A stretch of 64,000 bases of DNA from Tridacna crocea (Eukaryota > Mollusca > Bivalvia > Cardiida > Cardiidae), in assembly GCA_943736015.1 (NCBI GenBank), contig OX031062.1:26385462-26449461 (forward strand), written 5' to 3'. The notes beneath the pieces are model-generated. The model was not told the DNA's origin. It worked only from the letters and a program-made list of their open reading frames with translations, and did not search any database. Within the stretch, counting starts at the first letter, position 1. Each line of letters begins with the position of its first letter. A program made the position numbers and the translations under genes. Of the stretch, positions 10,501 through 18,967 are shown piece by piece.

Positions 10501-12938
10501 CAGTCTGATCTCTGATCTACAATGTCCACTACTCTTATCTGGATTATGACTAAACTGTCTCTTGATCTATCACCGAAACTGTAAATGTAGCCTTGAGGAA
10601 ATGCAATTTATTTATTCAGTAATAAAAAAGATATGACTTTAAAAGACAAAAAATACGTGTTAACAGTATCATCTTATCCCACAGTATTTTGTTTAAGGAT
10701 GTATATGACAATTTTTTCTAAAAGACACAATTTTTATTAAACTTTGCACATACAAAGCTCATCATATCTCTAGGAGATTACAGTAAAAAAGATCCCTTCT
10801 CATGTCAGAGAAATTTGCCATTGAAAAAAGTATATACAGTGTCAAAGTTCAGGTTATATTGGATTTAAAGTGTTTCCTTTCATGGTCAATTAAACAGGAA
10901 AATTACAGGCAAAATATACAAATATACATCATTTTAATGAAAACTCATAATTTTTTGCACAAAAAAATATATGTATGAAAGCCTGGTTTGAGCATGATAA
11001 ATGTAAAACTATGCATGTTATATATAGACCTTTGAGTTAAAAAGGGAGATAATTTGATCGAATTAAGTGTTGATCTTAAAAATACATACTTTCTGAAGGA
11101 CAGATTTAAAAAAAAAATCAACGGTGTTAAGACTTTTTAATTCTAAACAATAAGAAAATATAAAAATGGCAACTGTCCGTACTTATTTTAATAAGAAAAC
11201 AAGCTTGAGGTCAATCTGGAAGTTATTTTTTCAAGGAAAAAATAGGATAAAAGCTCAGCAGACATGTTGGGAAAGGGAAAGATTTCTCAATAAGAGTGAT
11301 TTCTCCTTTTCAAACAATAGTTTTCAAAGCGGAAACAGCTATATTTCCACAGATTTAAATTTTCTTCCTTTATTTTCTTGTTAGGTGTGTAACGCCGTGT
11401 CAGCAGCGTTTTAATCATTTCTCGGTGACAGTTCAAAGATCCAACTTTTTCTTCACAAATACTTTCCAAAGAAAATGCTACTTGTTTCAGTCCGCCAAAA
11501 TGAATGAATATTGTTATCATTATGTGCAAAAAAATGCATATGTGTACTTTTGATTCAACATCCACGAAAAAAAAAAGAATACATGCGCAGTGGTATTCGT
11601 GCCAACATTTATCATATACGTCTTTAATTTATTCAGATAAGGTATCCTCAAAGATCACATATTTTGACATTTCTGCGGGAAGGTTTGAAAAAAAAATGTG
11701 GAAAAACAGAAAATGATTGTAATCAACTGATTCTCCTTTTCCGCAGTTTATTTCCCGTCACAGAACCTACTTTTATTTCTATTTGCAAACATTTTTGATA
11801 TGGACCATTCTCATGGTAACAAGTTAATGTACAATAACAAGGCTTTACATTTCAGCCGAGTACCCCTTCGACAAGGAAGCGTTTTCAAAGGTTGTGGAAG
11901 AAGAAAAGGGCAAACTTCGTCGTAGATTGGAGGGCTTTGGTGAGCTGTTGAAAAAAGCCGGTGTAGGTTTAACCATTTATAATACAACCCTGAATTTCCA
12001 GGGCCCTAGCAGTGAAGTCTTTGTGAGAAAAGATTTTGAGAAAAAAAGGAAATGATACAGACCAATATTTAGTCCTTTCCCACACTTTTCTGTGTTAACT
12101 CATTACCAAACGACAATATCATAGGTTTGTCCAAATCGAAGGCACTTGCAGACGACAAAATCAGGTATTGTCAACGGCTACGTCGTTGTCATGCAAAAAC
12201 TTTTACATTTTACAATATTTCTTCCATTACTGAAGATATTTACCTCGACATCTGACTGGTTCTTGACTCTCTTTAGGAGAACCCATACAGCATAGGCAGG
12301 TAACCATCATTTTTTTGACAAAGTTATGTCCCTTTTTCGAGTCAGAATTTTCACTGAAAATTTATTATATTTCTGATAGTAACTGCAGCCAATCGTTGGC
12401 ACCGTAATGAGATGCTCTTGTTTAACTTCTTATAGTAATTTAAATAATTTAAGTTAGCCTTGCTCTGTAAAAAGGGGCTAAATGCATCTTCGAAAAGTAT
12501 CGACTCAGGTCAGCCTGTGCAGTCTGCGCAGGCTGACCTGAGCCGAAACTTTTCGTTATCGGTCAATATTCTGTATGGCCAAAGCCCAGTCTGCCTCATG
12601 ATTAAGTTGACTGTTGAGGAGAATTTTCTATAATGGATCCATGGGTATGTGATTGCTTGCTTTGTATCATACATCGCAGGTATGCATTAAACCCCCTTTT
12701 TTCAGAGCACGATCCAAGTATATTTCATTTTTTTCAGATTGATGGTACGGTTAAAAGTCTATCTGCACAGTCCCCTGGGGAAGGGATTTGCAAGGCAGCA
12801 GATGAGATAGAGGCCAACCTGATTGTTGTTGGTACACGTGGCCTTGGTACGGTTCGCCGTACTTTTATGGGCAGTGTTAGTGACTTCGTGCTTCATCATG
12901 CGAATGTTCCTGTTCTTGTCTGCAGAATGGACAAGTGA
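4579..12938 (+). CDS. Universal stress protein A (4 exons, 155 aa)
   Basis: Exons: 4579-4642, 9327-9422, 11856-11962, 12738-12938; introns are GT..AG with phases 1, 1, 0. The protein starts MARRIVAVAIDGSENAKFAF. IDGS (Asp11) at the end of strand 1 is the usual adenine-contacting segment. Residues 22-53 are strand 2 and its loop (GDKVYLIHSAEM), 54-89 a charged helix, and the last exon (residues 90-155) holds the ATP-binding signature G-x2-G-x9-G-S as GTRG (121-124) and GS (134-135), then VPVLVCR. Length fits a single Usp domain (usually 140-170 aa). No signal peptide, so it is probably cytosolic. Family knowledge says such proteins bind ATP and respond to stress; the exact role is not shown. 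It is closest to USP-B. Intron 1 is 4.7 kb and full of repeats. The only untested step is that no tiny exon was missed, but the joins keep frame and domain continuity. Confidence 0.9.
4668..4871 (-). mobile_element. MITE-A, internally deleted
   Basis: Begins 25 bases inside USP-A intron 1. One hairpin arm is shortened (CTCCTTTTCCTACTTTTC), so the copy is about 25 bases short. The right end is weakly conserved. Confidence 0.6.
4971..5620. repeat. 51-bp minisatellite, about 13 units
   Basis: Head-to-tail units of 51 bases, for example TCTGCAAATTTTACCTTGGC ... AACAGCGGTTTGAAACACTA. Early units are almost identical (starts at 4971, 5022, 5073); later ones diverge, and one near 5280-5320 is internally deleted. 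There are no unique spacers. It lies in USP-A intron 1. Confidence 0.9.
5628..5854 (-). mobile_element. MITE-A copy, right TTAA mutated
   Basis: The right flank is TTAC. It sits directly after the 51-bp minisatellite. Confidence 0.75.
6085..6140. repeat. MITE-B hairpin fragment
   Basis: AGATCAGACAGAACG and TTCTGATCTTAATCTGCACT are a decayed version of the MITE-B central palindrome. Confidence 0.4.
6265..6477 (+). mobile_element. MITE-B, complete copy (family definition)
   Basis: 213 bp from TTAA to TTAA. The termini are CCTTTGCTGCCAAG and TTTAGCAGAATAAGGG (imperfect inverted repeats of the CCCTTA.CCTGCTAA type). A near-perfect hairpin is placed left of centre: TAGATCAAGATCAGACTGCA/TGCAGTCTGATCTTGGATCTA. 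It has no coding capacity. Like MITE-A it is inferred to be piggyBac-type from its TTAA flanks and CCY/RGG termini. Confidence 0.75.
6540..6752 (+). mobile_element. MITE-A, degraded
   Basis: TTTGCCAAATCGAAGGCATT and GCAGACGACAAATTAA are recognisable. The hairpin is decayed. Confidence 0.5.
6753..7825. other. Unassigned part of USP-A intron 1
   Basis: AT-rich sequence with no recognised repeat or exon. Confidence 0.5.
7826..8045 (-). mobile_element. MITE-A, heavily degraded
   Basis: TTTTATCACACAATCCCACA at the left and CTCCATTTCCTACTATATTT in the middle. It is identifiable only by order of segments. Confidence 0.4.
8292..8500 (+). mobile_element. MITE-B, degraded
   Basis: GCTGCCGAGCGCGACTCAGG is followed by a partly decayed hairpin ending GTGCAGTCTGATCTTGGATA. 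Confidence 0.6.
8705..8815 (-). mobile_element. MITE-A, degraded fragment
   Basis: GACGGACCCTGAAGAGGACT, then a decayed hairpin (AATACTGGTATTCAGCATTT). Confidence 0.4.
9036..9198. mobile_element. MITE-D copy, shortened (family definition at 13444)
   Basis: Starts GGCTCGTATTCTCC and ends GAATACGAGCC, flanked by CTAG on both sides. Its interior is a near-continuous foldback of the MITE-D type. Confidence 0.7.
9429..10170. other. Unassigned part of USP-A intron 2
   Basis: No repeat was recognised. The reading frame that continues past the exon 2 donor is ordinary intron read-through. Confidence 0.4.
10174..10403 (+). mobile_element. MITE-A variant with CTCGTTATGAG loop
   Basis: TTAA both sides. 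The arms carry CACTGTGG/CCACAGTG instead of CATTGTGG/CCACAATG, and the centre is TTGCTCGTTATGAGCAA, which resembles MITE-C. This makes it intermediate between families A and C. Confidence 0.8.
10424..10640 (+). mobile_element. MITE-B copy
   Basis: CCTTACGCTGCTAAGCGCTA with an intact hairpin. The right end is weak (TTATTCAGTAATAAAAAAG). Confidence 0.65.
10641..11220. other. Unassigned part of USP-A intron 2
   Basis: AT-rich. No repeat was recognised. Confidence 0.4.
11222..11345. mobile_element. MITE-A hairpin remnant
   Basis: TTGGGAAAGGGAAAGATTTC / GTGATTTCTCCTTTTCAAAC is a decayed hairpin. Confidence 0.35.
11655..11832. mobile_element. MITE-A, degraded, ends just before USP-A exon 3
   Basis: A decayed hairpin (GTGGAAAAACAGAAAATGAT / TGATTCTCCTTTTCCGCAG) and the TTTGCAAACATTTTTGATAT segment. 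The right end is about 25 bases from the exon 3 acceptor. Confidence 0.4.
11975..12165. mobile_element. Degraded MITE-A plus a truncated MITE-A left end
   Basis: A decayed hairpin at about 12020-12090 is followed by TTAA at 12095 and a clear plus-strand left end (TCATTACCAAACGACAATAT ... CAGACGACAAAATC), which stops at 12165. Confidence 0.5.
12457..12606 (+). repeat. MITE-F, complete copy
   Basis: GCCTTGCTCTGTAAAAAGGG, then the palindrome CAGCCTGTGCAGTCTGCGCA, then CCGAAACTTTTCG and CTCATGATTAAG. It lies in USP-A intron 3. Confidence 0.7.
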
Positions 12939-13389
12939 ATGGTTCACGTGGTATGAGATGAATCACGTGACACGATATGGTCATGAAGCACATTGCTATC
13001 GCCAGACGTTTGTTTCATTTCTTTTATAACTTATATTGTAGCATTAATAACCATAACATTAAATCCACCGAAATATAAATAAACGAGAAGCTTGACCTTG
13101 TTCTTTTCATCAAGAAATTGAGTTCGAACCTCAATCAAACAATCTTTTTGAGATAAGATGATCGTCCTTGGACACTTCTGATTCTGGTCAAGCCACTGTC
13201 ACAAAGAAAGGTGCTGAAAACACACCCCATTGAGCGGGTTAGTGCTTGCCTCCCTTTGATAAGTAAGTCTGCTGATAAATATATATATATATATACCTAC
13301 TTAGGCATGCAACCAGTGGTATATGTTGTGTGATCTTAATCAAAGCTATGCACAAAAAAGCCAGTGATCTCGCCAATGGAATGTATATA
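12939..13389. other. 3' flank of USP-A
   Basis: Holds the polyadenylation signal at 13078 and a short (TA)n run near 13278-13292. A tRNA B-box-like word (GAGTTCGAACCTC) at about 13121 may be a SINE trace, but no A box was found. Confidence 0.35.
13078..13083 (+). terminator. Polyadenylation signal of USP-A
   Basis: AATAAA, 140 bases after the stop codon, in non-repeat sequence. Confidence 0.5.
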
Positions 13390-13715
13390 ATCAACTCTTT
13401 ACCAAACGACAAAATTCAAGACTTGTCCAGAACGTGCAGTCTGGGCCCGTATTCACCAACTATTCTTAAGAACGTTTTTTGTTTTATTCTTCATATTTTT
13501 TTACATTTGTAAGTAACACAACTACTAATTAGCTTCACCGAACGGTGTAGCCAATCAAAAGTTGTGTTACTTACAAATTTAGAAAACCTTGGAGAATAAA
13601 ACTAAGAATATTCTCAAGAATGGTTGGTGAATACGGGCCCTGATCTTTGATCGGCACTGTCCTGTTACGAGATGTTATTCTCCAAAAAATGACGTTGAAA
13701 TAACAATATTAAAGA
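13390..13715 (+). mobile_element. MITE-A/MITE-B chimera split by MITE-D
   Basis: A MITE-A left end (CTCTTTACCAAACGACAAAA, to TTGTCC) switches at about 13430 to the MITE-B hairpin (AGAACGTGCAGTCTG). It is interrupted by MITE-D at 13444-13639 and resumes with CTGATCTTTGATC and MITE-B right-hand sequence to about 13715. Confidence 0.65.
13444..13639. mobile_element. MITE-D, complete copy (family definition)
   Basis: A 196-bp foldback: GGCCCGTATTCACCAAC at the left, GGTTGGTGAATACGGGCC at the right, centre GCTTCACCGAACGGTGTAGC. Arms pair along almost the whole length. It is inserted in MITE-B with a 3-bp duplication, CTG (13441-13443 and 13640-13642). A 3-bp CWG duplication with GGCC-type termini is typical of PIF/Harbinger transposons; that assignment is inference. 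Confidence 0.8.
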
Positions 13716-13725
13716 AATAATCTTC

Positions 13726-13870
13726 TTTCTATCGTGATTTATTGTTCAATAAACCACAGTTGTGAGTTATACGGCACAATAAATAAATCAAGAGGGCGAT
13801 AGCCCGATAGGTTTATTCATTGCGCCTCACAACTCACAACGTGATTTATTGAACGGTAAACCACGATAGA
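13726..13870. repeat. Foldback with CTATCGTGATTTATTG arms
   Basis: Left arm CTATCGTGATTTATTGTTCA and right arm TGAACGGTAAACCACGATAG. Inner arms CAGTTGTGAGT and ACTCACAAC also pair. It occurs once in the window. Confidence 0.55.
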
Positions 13871-15490
13871 AAAAAAATGTTATTTCTATTCTAACATGAC
13901 CAACTCTTAATGAAAGACAAATTCAAACATAGAGTAAAATCGCGGATGCACATTATATTTCATTTAATAACTTACTTACAGAATGATGTTACTCTACATA
14001 GACTTTATCACGCTTTCGTTGCACTGTGTTTATAGAGCCGAATTCACGTGTCATGTTAAAATTGTGTTTTTACGATCGAATTGAAAATTTCATTTTAATC
14101 AATTAGCAGGAAAAGGTAAGAAAGTTAACGAAGAAATCTTAACAGTCCTTTGTCTTTTCTAAAGTGTAGTAATAATAGCTTGAATTATGCTCAAATATTA
14201 AAACTAAGAGTTACACGTTTTAACAACGGCAAAAACACAGATATGTTTTTCCCCTTGTTAGATTCTGAGGAATTGTTTTATAGCAAACAAACCAATATCC
14301 GCTTACCTTGCCACTCAACCTAACCAAGTCTATCTATTATCACAATCTTGGACACGGTACGGAATCAATCCAGACACCCTCGATTCAGTAGTACTTTTCA
14401 ACCAAACAGATTCATCTTAAATCTCCTATATATTGCCAAAGCTGTTGCATTCGTCTTAGTTTGGGAACCAAAGAGAGGGTAAAAGAGAAGCATGTTCAAT
14501 CTAACAAAAAAAGGACTTTAAGATTTTTTTTTCTAGTTCTCCGTTTCCTAATTCCAACGCAATGCCACTGTGAGTTCAATAATGAATGTTCAATTATTGG
14601 ATTTTGAAGACCATGATTCGTATTTTGCACAAAGATAATCCCCAAGGAAATAAACCCATTTAAACTCAATTTTTCTCAAACAAATGAGTTTTTAAATGGC
14701 ACTCAGATACATAAATGGAAATGAAATAGAAAAAATACTTGCATTATGCCATCGTTCGTTGAAATACTTCTTTTTAATTGAAAATATGTTCACTCCCTCA
14801 TAGCCCTCTATTGGTCCACTGATATACACAAAATTTGTCTACTGACCGCTTTGGTTCCGAGCTTGTTCTTTCCAATATTTGCACGCTACACCATTTCATT
14901 TTGCATGAATATTTACAGTTCGAAAAAATATGTTGAGAAAAAGATCCTGACGGCCAGAGATATCCCAAAGTCATAGTTTTCAGGTCTAAACCTAATTTAA
15001 TTCGATATATTTAAATGGTTTCTCTTTCTAATTAAAATACACCCTACCGTCTGGAGACGTTACTCCTGACTAATCCTGAATGATCAAAGGGAGAACATCA
15101 ATACACATATAATGCAAGTTTTTTTGCACTAGTACTCTCCCTTTGACAAAAAAGAAAAAAGAAAGATTTATTGATTTGCTTTGGAGATTGATTTTCAAAT
15201 TAATATTTGAATTATATTTCTCTCTTCTTTTCAAATTATTAATTCCACACAACGCCTTTCTTGACAAATGCCACATCAGCGTTTTCAACGATTTGATCAA
15301 ATACGAGATTTAATACGAGGAGGAGCTTTTCAAGGGTTGATTACCCTTTGTCCCTTGCAATGCGCTCTCAGCCGGAAGCTGAGAAGATCATTACATTTAC
15401 TGGCTTGTCTGTTGTTGTGCTACCTAAGATCCTTGATTCCAAGAAGAAGCTTTACTTTTGCAATATTCACACAGCTTTAAAAGTACAAGT
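13871..15490. other. Unassigned intergenic DNA, 1.6 kb
   Basis: The largest repeat-poor intergenic block. No coding signal, palindrome or known repeat was recognised. Confidence 0.5.
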
Positions 15491-15504
15491 TCAAGATTCA
15501 GATG

Positions 15505-15690
15505 CTACCATGACCTTTTGCGGACAGTGTGGATCAAGGTCAGATTGCACAGAACGTACAGCTTGATCTTGGATATATACTGTCCGATATGGAGATCTTA
15601 TTCCTTAAAACATAACTTTGAAAAAAGCGATATTTGGATTTTTATAATCGAATTAAAAATTAGCTTTTAGTTATCTAGCAGGTTAACGGC
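15505..15690 (+). mobile_element. MITE-B, 5' end missing
   Basis: CCTTTTGCGGACAGTGTGGA, a hairpin with changes on one arm (ACAGCTTGATCTTGG), and the right end TAGTTATCTAGCAGGTTAAC. Confidence 0.6.
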
Positions 15691-15967
15691 TAGGATTCTG
15701 ATACGTTACGTTCTATCACAGCAAACAGATTTTTCGTCTAACAGGGGTCAACTTTTGAAAAGAATGTCAAACGGGCAATCAAAATCGCCTGTTGGAATCT
15801 TTTCTCATTTGTGACCCATCACGCAAAAAGGGACCTTCTGGGAATTCTGCTGATCAATTTTGATTAAATCGGATCAACGATAGTGCAGGTCAGTTTAAGT
15901 TAATAATTCCAAAAAAGATTGTATAACAAAGTAGAATCAACACTTTTCTTACAGAAAATGTCATTAA

Positions 15968-16042
15968 AGCGAAAAGTATAGACCCTGGTCAGATTGCGCA
16001 ATTTACGCAGTCTGACCAGGGTTGACACTTTTCGCAGTTCCC
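15968..16042. repeat. MITE-F-related hairpin
   Basis: GCGAAAAGTATAGACCCTGG / CCAGGGTTGACACTTTTCGC, with a palindrome GTCAGATTGCG/CGCAGTCTGAC. A divergent relative of MITE-F. Confidence 0.5.
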
Positions 16043-16104
16043 AGAAGGTCCACTTTTGCGTGATGGGTCACATTTACAAGAGCCGAACTCTGACGAACGG
16101 GGAT

Positions 16105-16333
16105 TTAACTCTTTACCACATGAGAAAATTTTAGACTGGTCCAAATTGAAAGCAGTTACAGACAACAAACTAAAGTTGATTGAGAAATTGAAATTTGGTC
16201 TGGGAGGGGTAGAAAACACTGTGGGAAAAGGAGAAAATGCTGGTTACCAGCATTTTCTCCTTTTTCACCAGTGTTTCCAAAAAGTTTCTTTCTCGGGAGT
16301 GTCAAAAATAGGGATTGTGTGCTAATGGGTTTA
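16105..16333 (+). mobile_element. MITE-A, CACTG variant
   Basis: Arms CACTGTGGG and CACCAGTG; the second arm carries extra changes. The right TTAA is mutated to TTTA. Confidence 0.75.
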
Positions 16334-16612
16334 TGGAACTTCATGATGCGGTACACAGAGCACGTTATCGCATAGTTACGGTTCCAGAGAATCTACCTTG
16401 TATTGCAACGAACTGTCTCATGAGGTCACTTGGCACCTTGACATGTAGAAAATGGACCAAAAGCAAGAAGATTCCACACAGATCAGCCTGCGGCAAAAAG
16501 TAAACTTCTCCATTTGTCAAATTTGAGCGTTCTTCTAATCTCGACTAACTTTATAGTTTGAACCAAACTACCAGACTGCAATTACTGTGAACTATGATAC
16601 TAAGGACAGGGC

Positions 16613-16810
16613 TCTCTAGCCTGGCATTCAGGCCCTGAATTTAAGTCTTTCTAATGAACAAGGTACACAACTACATCAAACTCACAGAAATATGTGTTGT
16701 TACTTGCCCTTCTTCTGAAATAATCAGAGATTTAGAAGATTGAGAACACAGAGTATTTCTTTTACAGCTTTACTTGATTATTTTGCTTTAATGAAACTGC
16801 TCTATTCAAC
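16613..16810 (+). repeat. Dispersed repeat, inverted partner at 30178-30382
   Basis: Begins near AGCCTGGCATTCAGGCCCTG and contains TTGTTACTTGCCCTTCTTCT. The reverse complement is at 30178-30382 with moderate divergence. Confidence 0.6.
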
Positions 16811-17030
16811 GGATTGATACTAGTCTAAGGTTCCCCTGAAGGGATTCGTTTAACATCGCTTTTCATCGTACAGGTTCGGCTTGCAGTCCGGTTATCGGTG
16901 ATTGATACGGGGAACCAGCATCTATCGGCCGATTGATTACGGATTATTCGAGTCTTAGACGAATCCGTACGTTTTTTTTTTTCGGCGATGAAAGGCGTTG
17001 TTACAGAACCTGTATTAGCTTGCGCTATCC

Positions 17031-17229
17031 TTAATTCTTTACCAAATGACAAAATTTTAGACTGGTTGAAATTGAAAGCACTTGCAGGCGACAAAATAAA
17101 TGTGACTAAAGAATCGAATTTGTTTTGGTAAGGGAAGAAAAACCATGTGGGAAAAGGAGAAAATGCTATTTACCAAAAGGCTTCTTTCACATGGGTGTTA
17201 AAAGTCAGGATTGTGTGGTAAAGGGTTAA
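17031..17229 (+). mobile_element. MITE-A lacking the second hairpin arm
   Basis: TTAA at both ends. After GAGAAAATGCTATTTACC the sequence goes straight to AAAAGGCTTC, so about 30 bases (one arm) are gone while the flanks are intact. Confidence 0.75.
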
Positions 17230-17380
17230 TTTAGACAGCTCATACGGCTTTCGAAGTTGTCCGGAATGCGACACTATTGCTTCCTCAAAGAGTGTCCTTG
17301 ACAACAACTTCCTTAACCTTGACCTTCTTATCAGTTTATCTCCACATAATTTTGTGAGGAGTATATATATATCTATGACC

Positions 17381-17630
17381 TGCAACATGCCAAAAGGGGC
17401 ATTCGGACATTTCCGTAAGCTCGTCGTCTCGAATCAGTCTGCGCAGTCCGTGCAGGCTAAACGACTCTTTCCGTTTTTTTTATGTAATTTTCTGATTCGC
17501 GCAAGTCTTCTTGAAGGACAAAATCTAATGTCGCACGGTGCCGTAACGGATTAGCCTGCGCAGACTTTGAACAACGATCCAAGACGACACTTTACGGAAA
17601 TGACCGAATGCCCCTTTTTTGCCTGTTGCA
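17381..17630. mobile_element. MITE-E copy (family definition)
   Basis: MITE-E has termini TGCAACAYGCGAAAAGGGGC and its inverse, CATTCGGACATTTGCGTAAA, two separate hairpins built on CAGCCTGCGCAG/CTGCGCAGGCTG, and a middle CTACAGTAGACTTGCGCAAA. Full copies are about 250-265 bp. In this copy both hairpins are partly decayed but the outer inverted ends are clear. Confidence 0.65.
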
Positions 17631-17648
17631 AGCCATTTTAAGTTTCTT

Positions 17649-17866
17649 TCAGCCCTTTTACCAAATCTTCTCCGCTTTAAGGAAGGAAACTATTGAACTC
17701 ACTGTGGAAAAATGAGAAAAAAATGGAAGTAATGAACATTTTTTTCCCTTTCTCACCTTGTTTTCTACCCTTTAAAAGACAAATTTGTCTTTTTTTTTTG
17801 TTGGTCTTGTGCAGTGCCTTCAGTATGGACCAGTCTAAGAATTTTGGCACCTGATAAAAAGAGTTA
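17649..17866 (-). mobile_element. MITE-A, degraded
   Basis: CCTTTTACCAAATCTTCTCC at the left and GATAAAAAGAGTTAAG at the right, with a decayed hairpin. Confidence 0.5.
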
Positions 17867-17996
17867 AGACTATAAATACAAATAGGACCTTAGATAAGGC
17901 GGATTGTTCGGTTCTAAACTGCCGTTGGAGCATTCAACATTGGACCTTGTGAAAGGTAGGCTTTAATTAAGAATTTTCAATAACCTTTATGGACTT

Positions 17997-18315
17997 TTAA
18001 CCCTTAGGCTGCTAAGCAAGACACACTGACCATTTGCGGACAGTGTAGATCAAGATCAGACTGCACAGAACGTGCAGTCTGATCTTGGATCTACGCTGTC
18101 CGATAAAGAGATATTTTTCTCCAAAACTTAAGTTTTAAAATGGCATTATTGGGATTTTTCTATTGGCCTAAACCTTTACCAGACGACAAAATTTTAGCCC
18201 CATCCAAATTGAAAGCACTTGCAGACGACAATTTTAATGTGGCTCAAACGGTGCAATTGTTTAGTGATATGGAAGAAAACGTTGTGGGAAAAAGAGAAAA
18301 ATGCTGGTTACTAAA
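17997..18315 (+). mobile_element. MITE-B/MITE-A chimera
   Basis: A MITE-B left end (TTAACCCTTAGGCTGCTAAG) with a perfect hairpin runs to about 18167. It then continues as a MITE-A left half (CCTTTACCAGACGACAAAAT) that stops inside the first hairpin arm (AAATGCTGGTTACTAA). No TTAA separates the two parts. Confidence 0.6.
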
Positions 18316-18609
18316 TCGTCAGGAACTATTTTCAATAATAATTATTATTATGGACTATTCAGTAAAGAAGCCCTTCGTGGCTTCGTGGCTTGGATGTCGG
18401 ATTTGTTGTCAATACAATCAGAATTTATCAATGTCCTTCGCCGCTGATTATGTGGGAATGTTCTTTGGCAAGGCACTTGCCACTTTTTGATGAATGCATG
18501 GCTGTTTCGACGTCACAGTTTGGTTCCCAAACGCATCGGCCGAGGGTCTGGATGGAGGGGGTAGGGGGACGTAAACGGTGTTGTGAGCAACTTCTTTTCA
18601 GTTTACTTT

Positions 18610-18823
18610 TTAACCCATTTTCCGCACAATTCCTACTTTTGACGACCCTGAGAAAGAAGCCTTTAGAAAACATTGTGATAACCAGCATTTTCCCCTTTTC
18701 CCACAATATTTTTACCCTTCACAAAACAATTCCAATTTTTAGTCACTTATCTTGTGGTCTGCAAGGCAAGTGCTTTCTATTTTATCAAAAAACCTAAAAT
18801 TTTGTCGTTTGGTAATAAGTTAA
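18610..18823 (-). mobile_element. MITE-A lacking the first hairpin arm, in the chitinase 5' flank
   Basis: TTAA at both ends. AAAACATTGTG is followed directly by ATAACCAGCATTTTCCCC, so one arm is deleted. The element ends 145 bases before the chitinase start codon and may overlap its promoter. Confidence 0.75.
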
Positions 18824-18904
18824 ATGCATATTCAATTTTATTTCTGCCAAGCAATCTATCTTTTATGTATGAATGGATTTTCCTTATTTTTTATTACCAT
18901 TTTA

Positions 18905-18935
18905 CTTATTTATTTATTTATTTATTTATCTTTTT
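18905..18935. repeat. (TTTA)n microsatellite
   Basis: About six TTTA units, 35 bases upstream of the chitinase start codon. Confidence 0.6.
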
Positions 18936-18967
18936 TTTATTTTCAAAACCAAAGCCGAATCTCAGCG

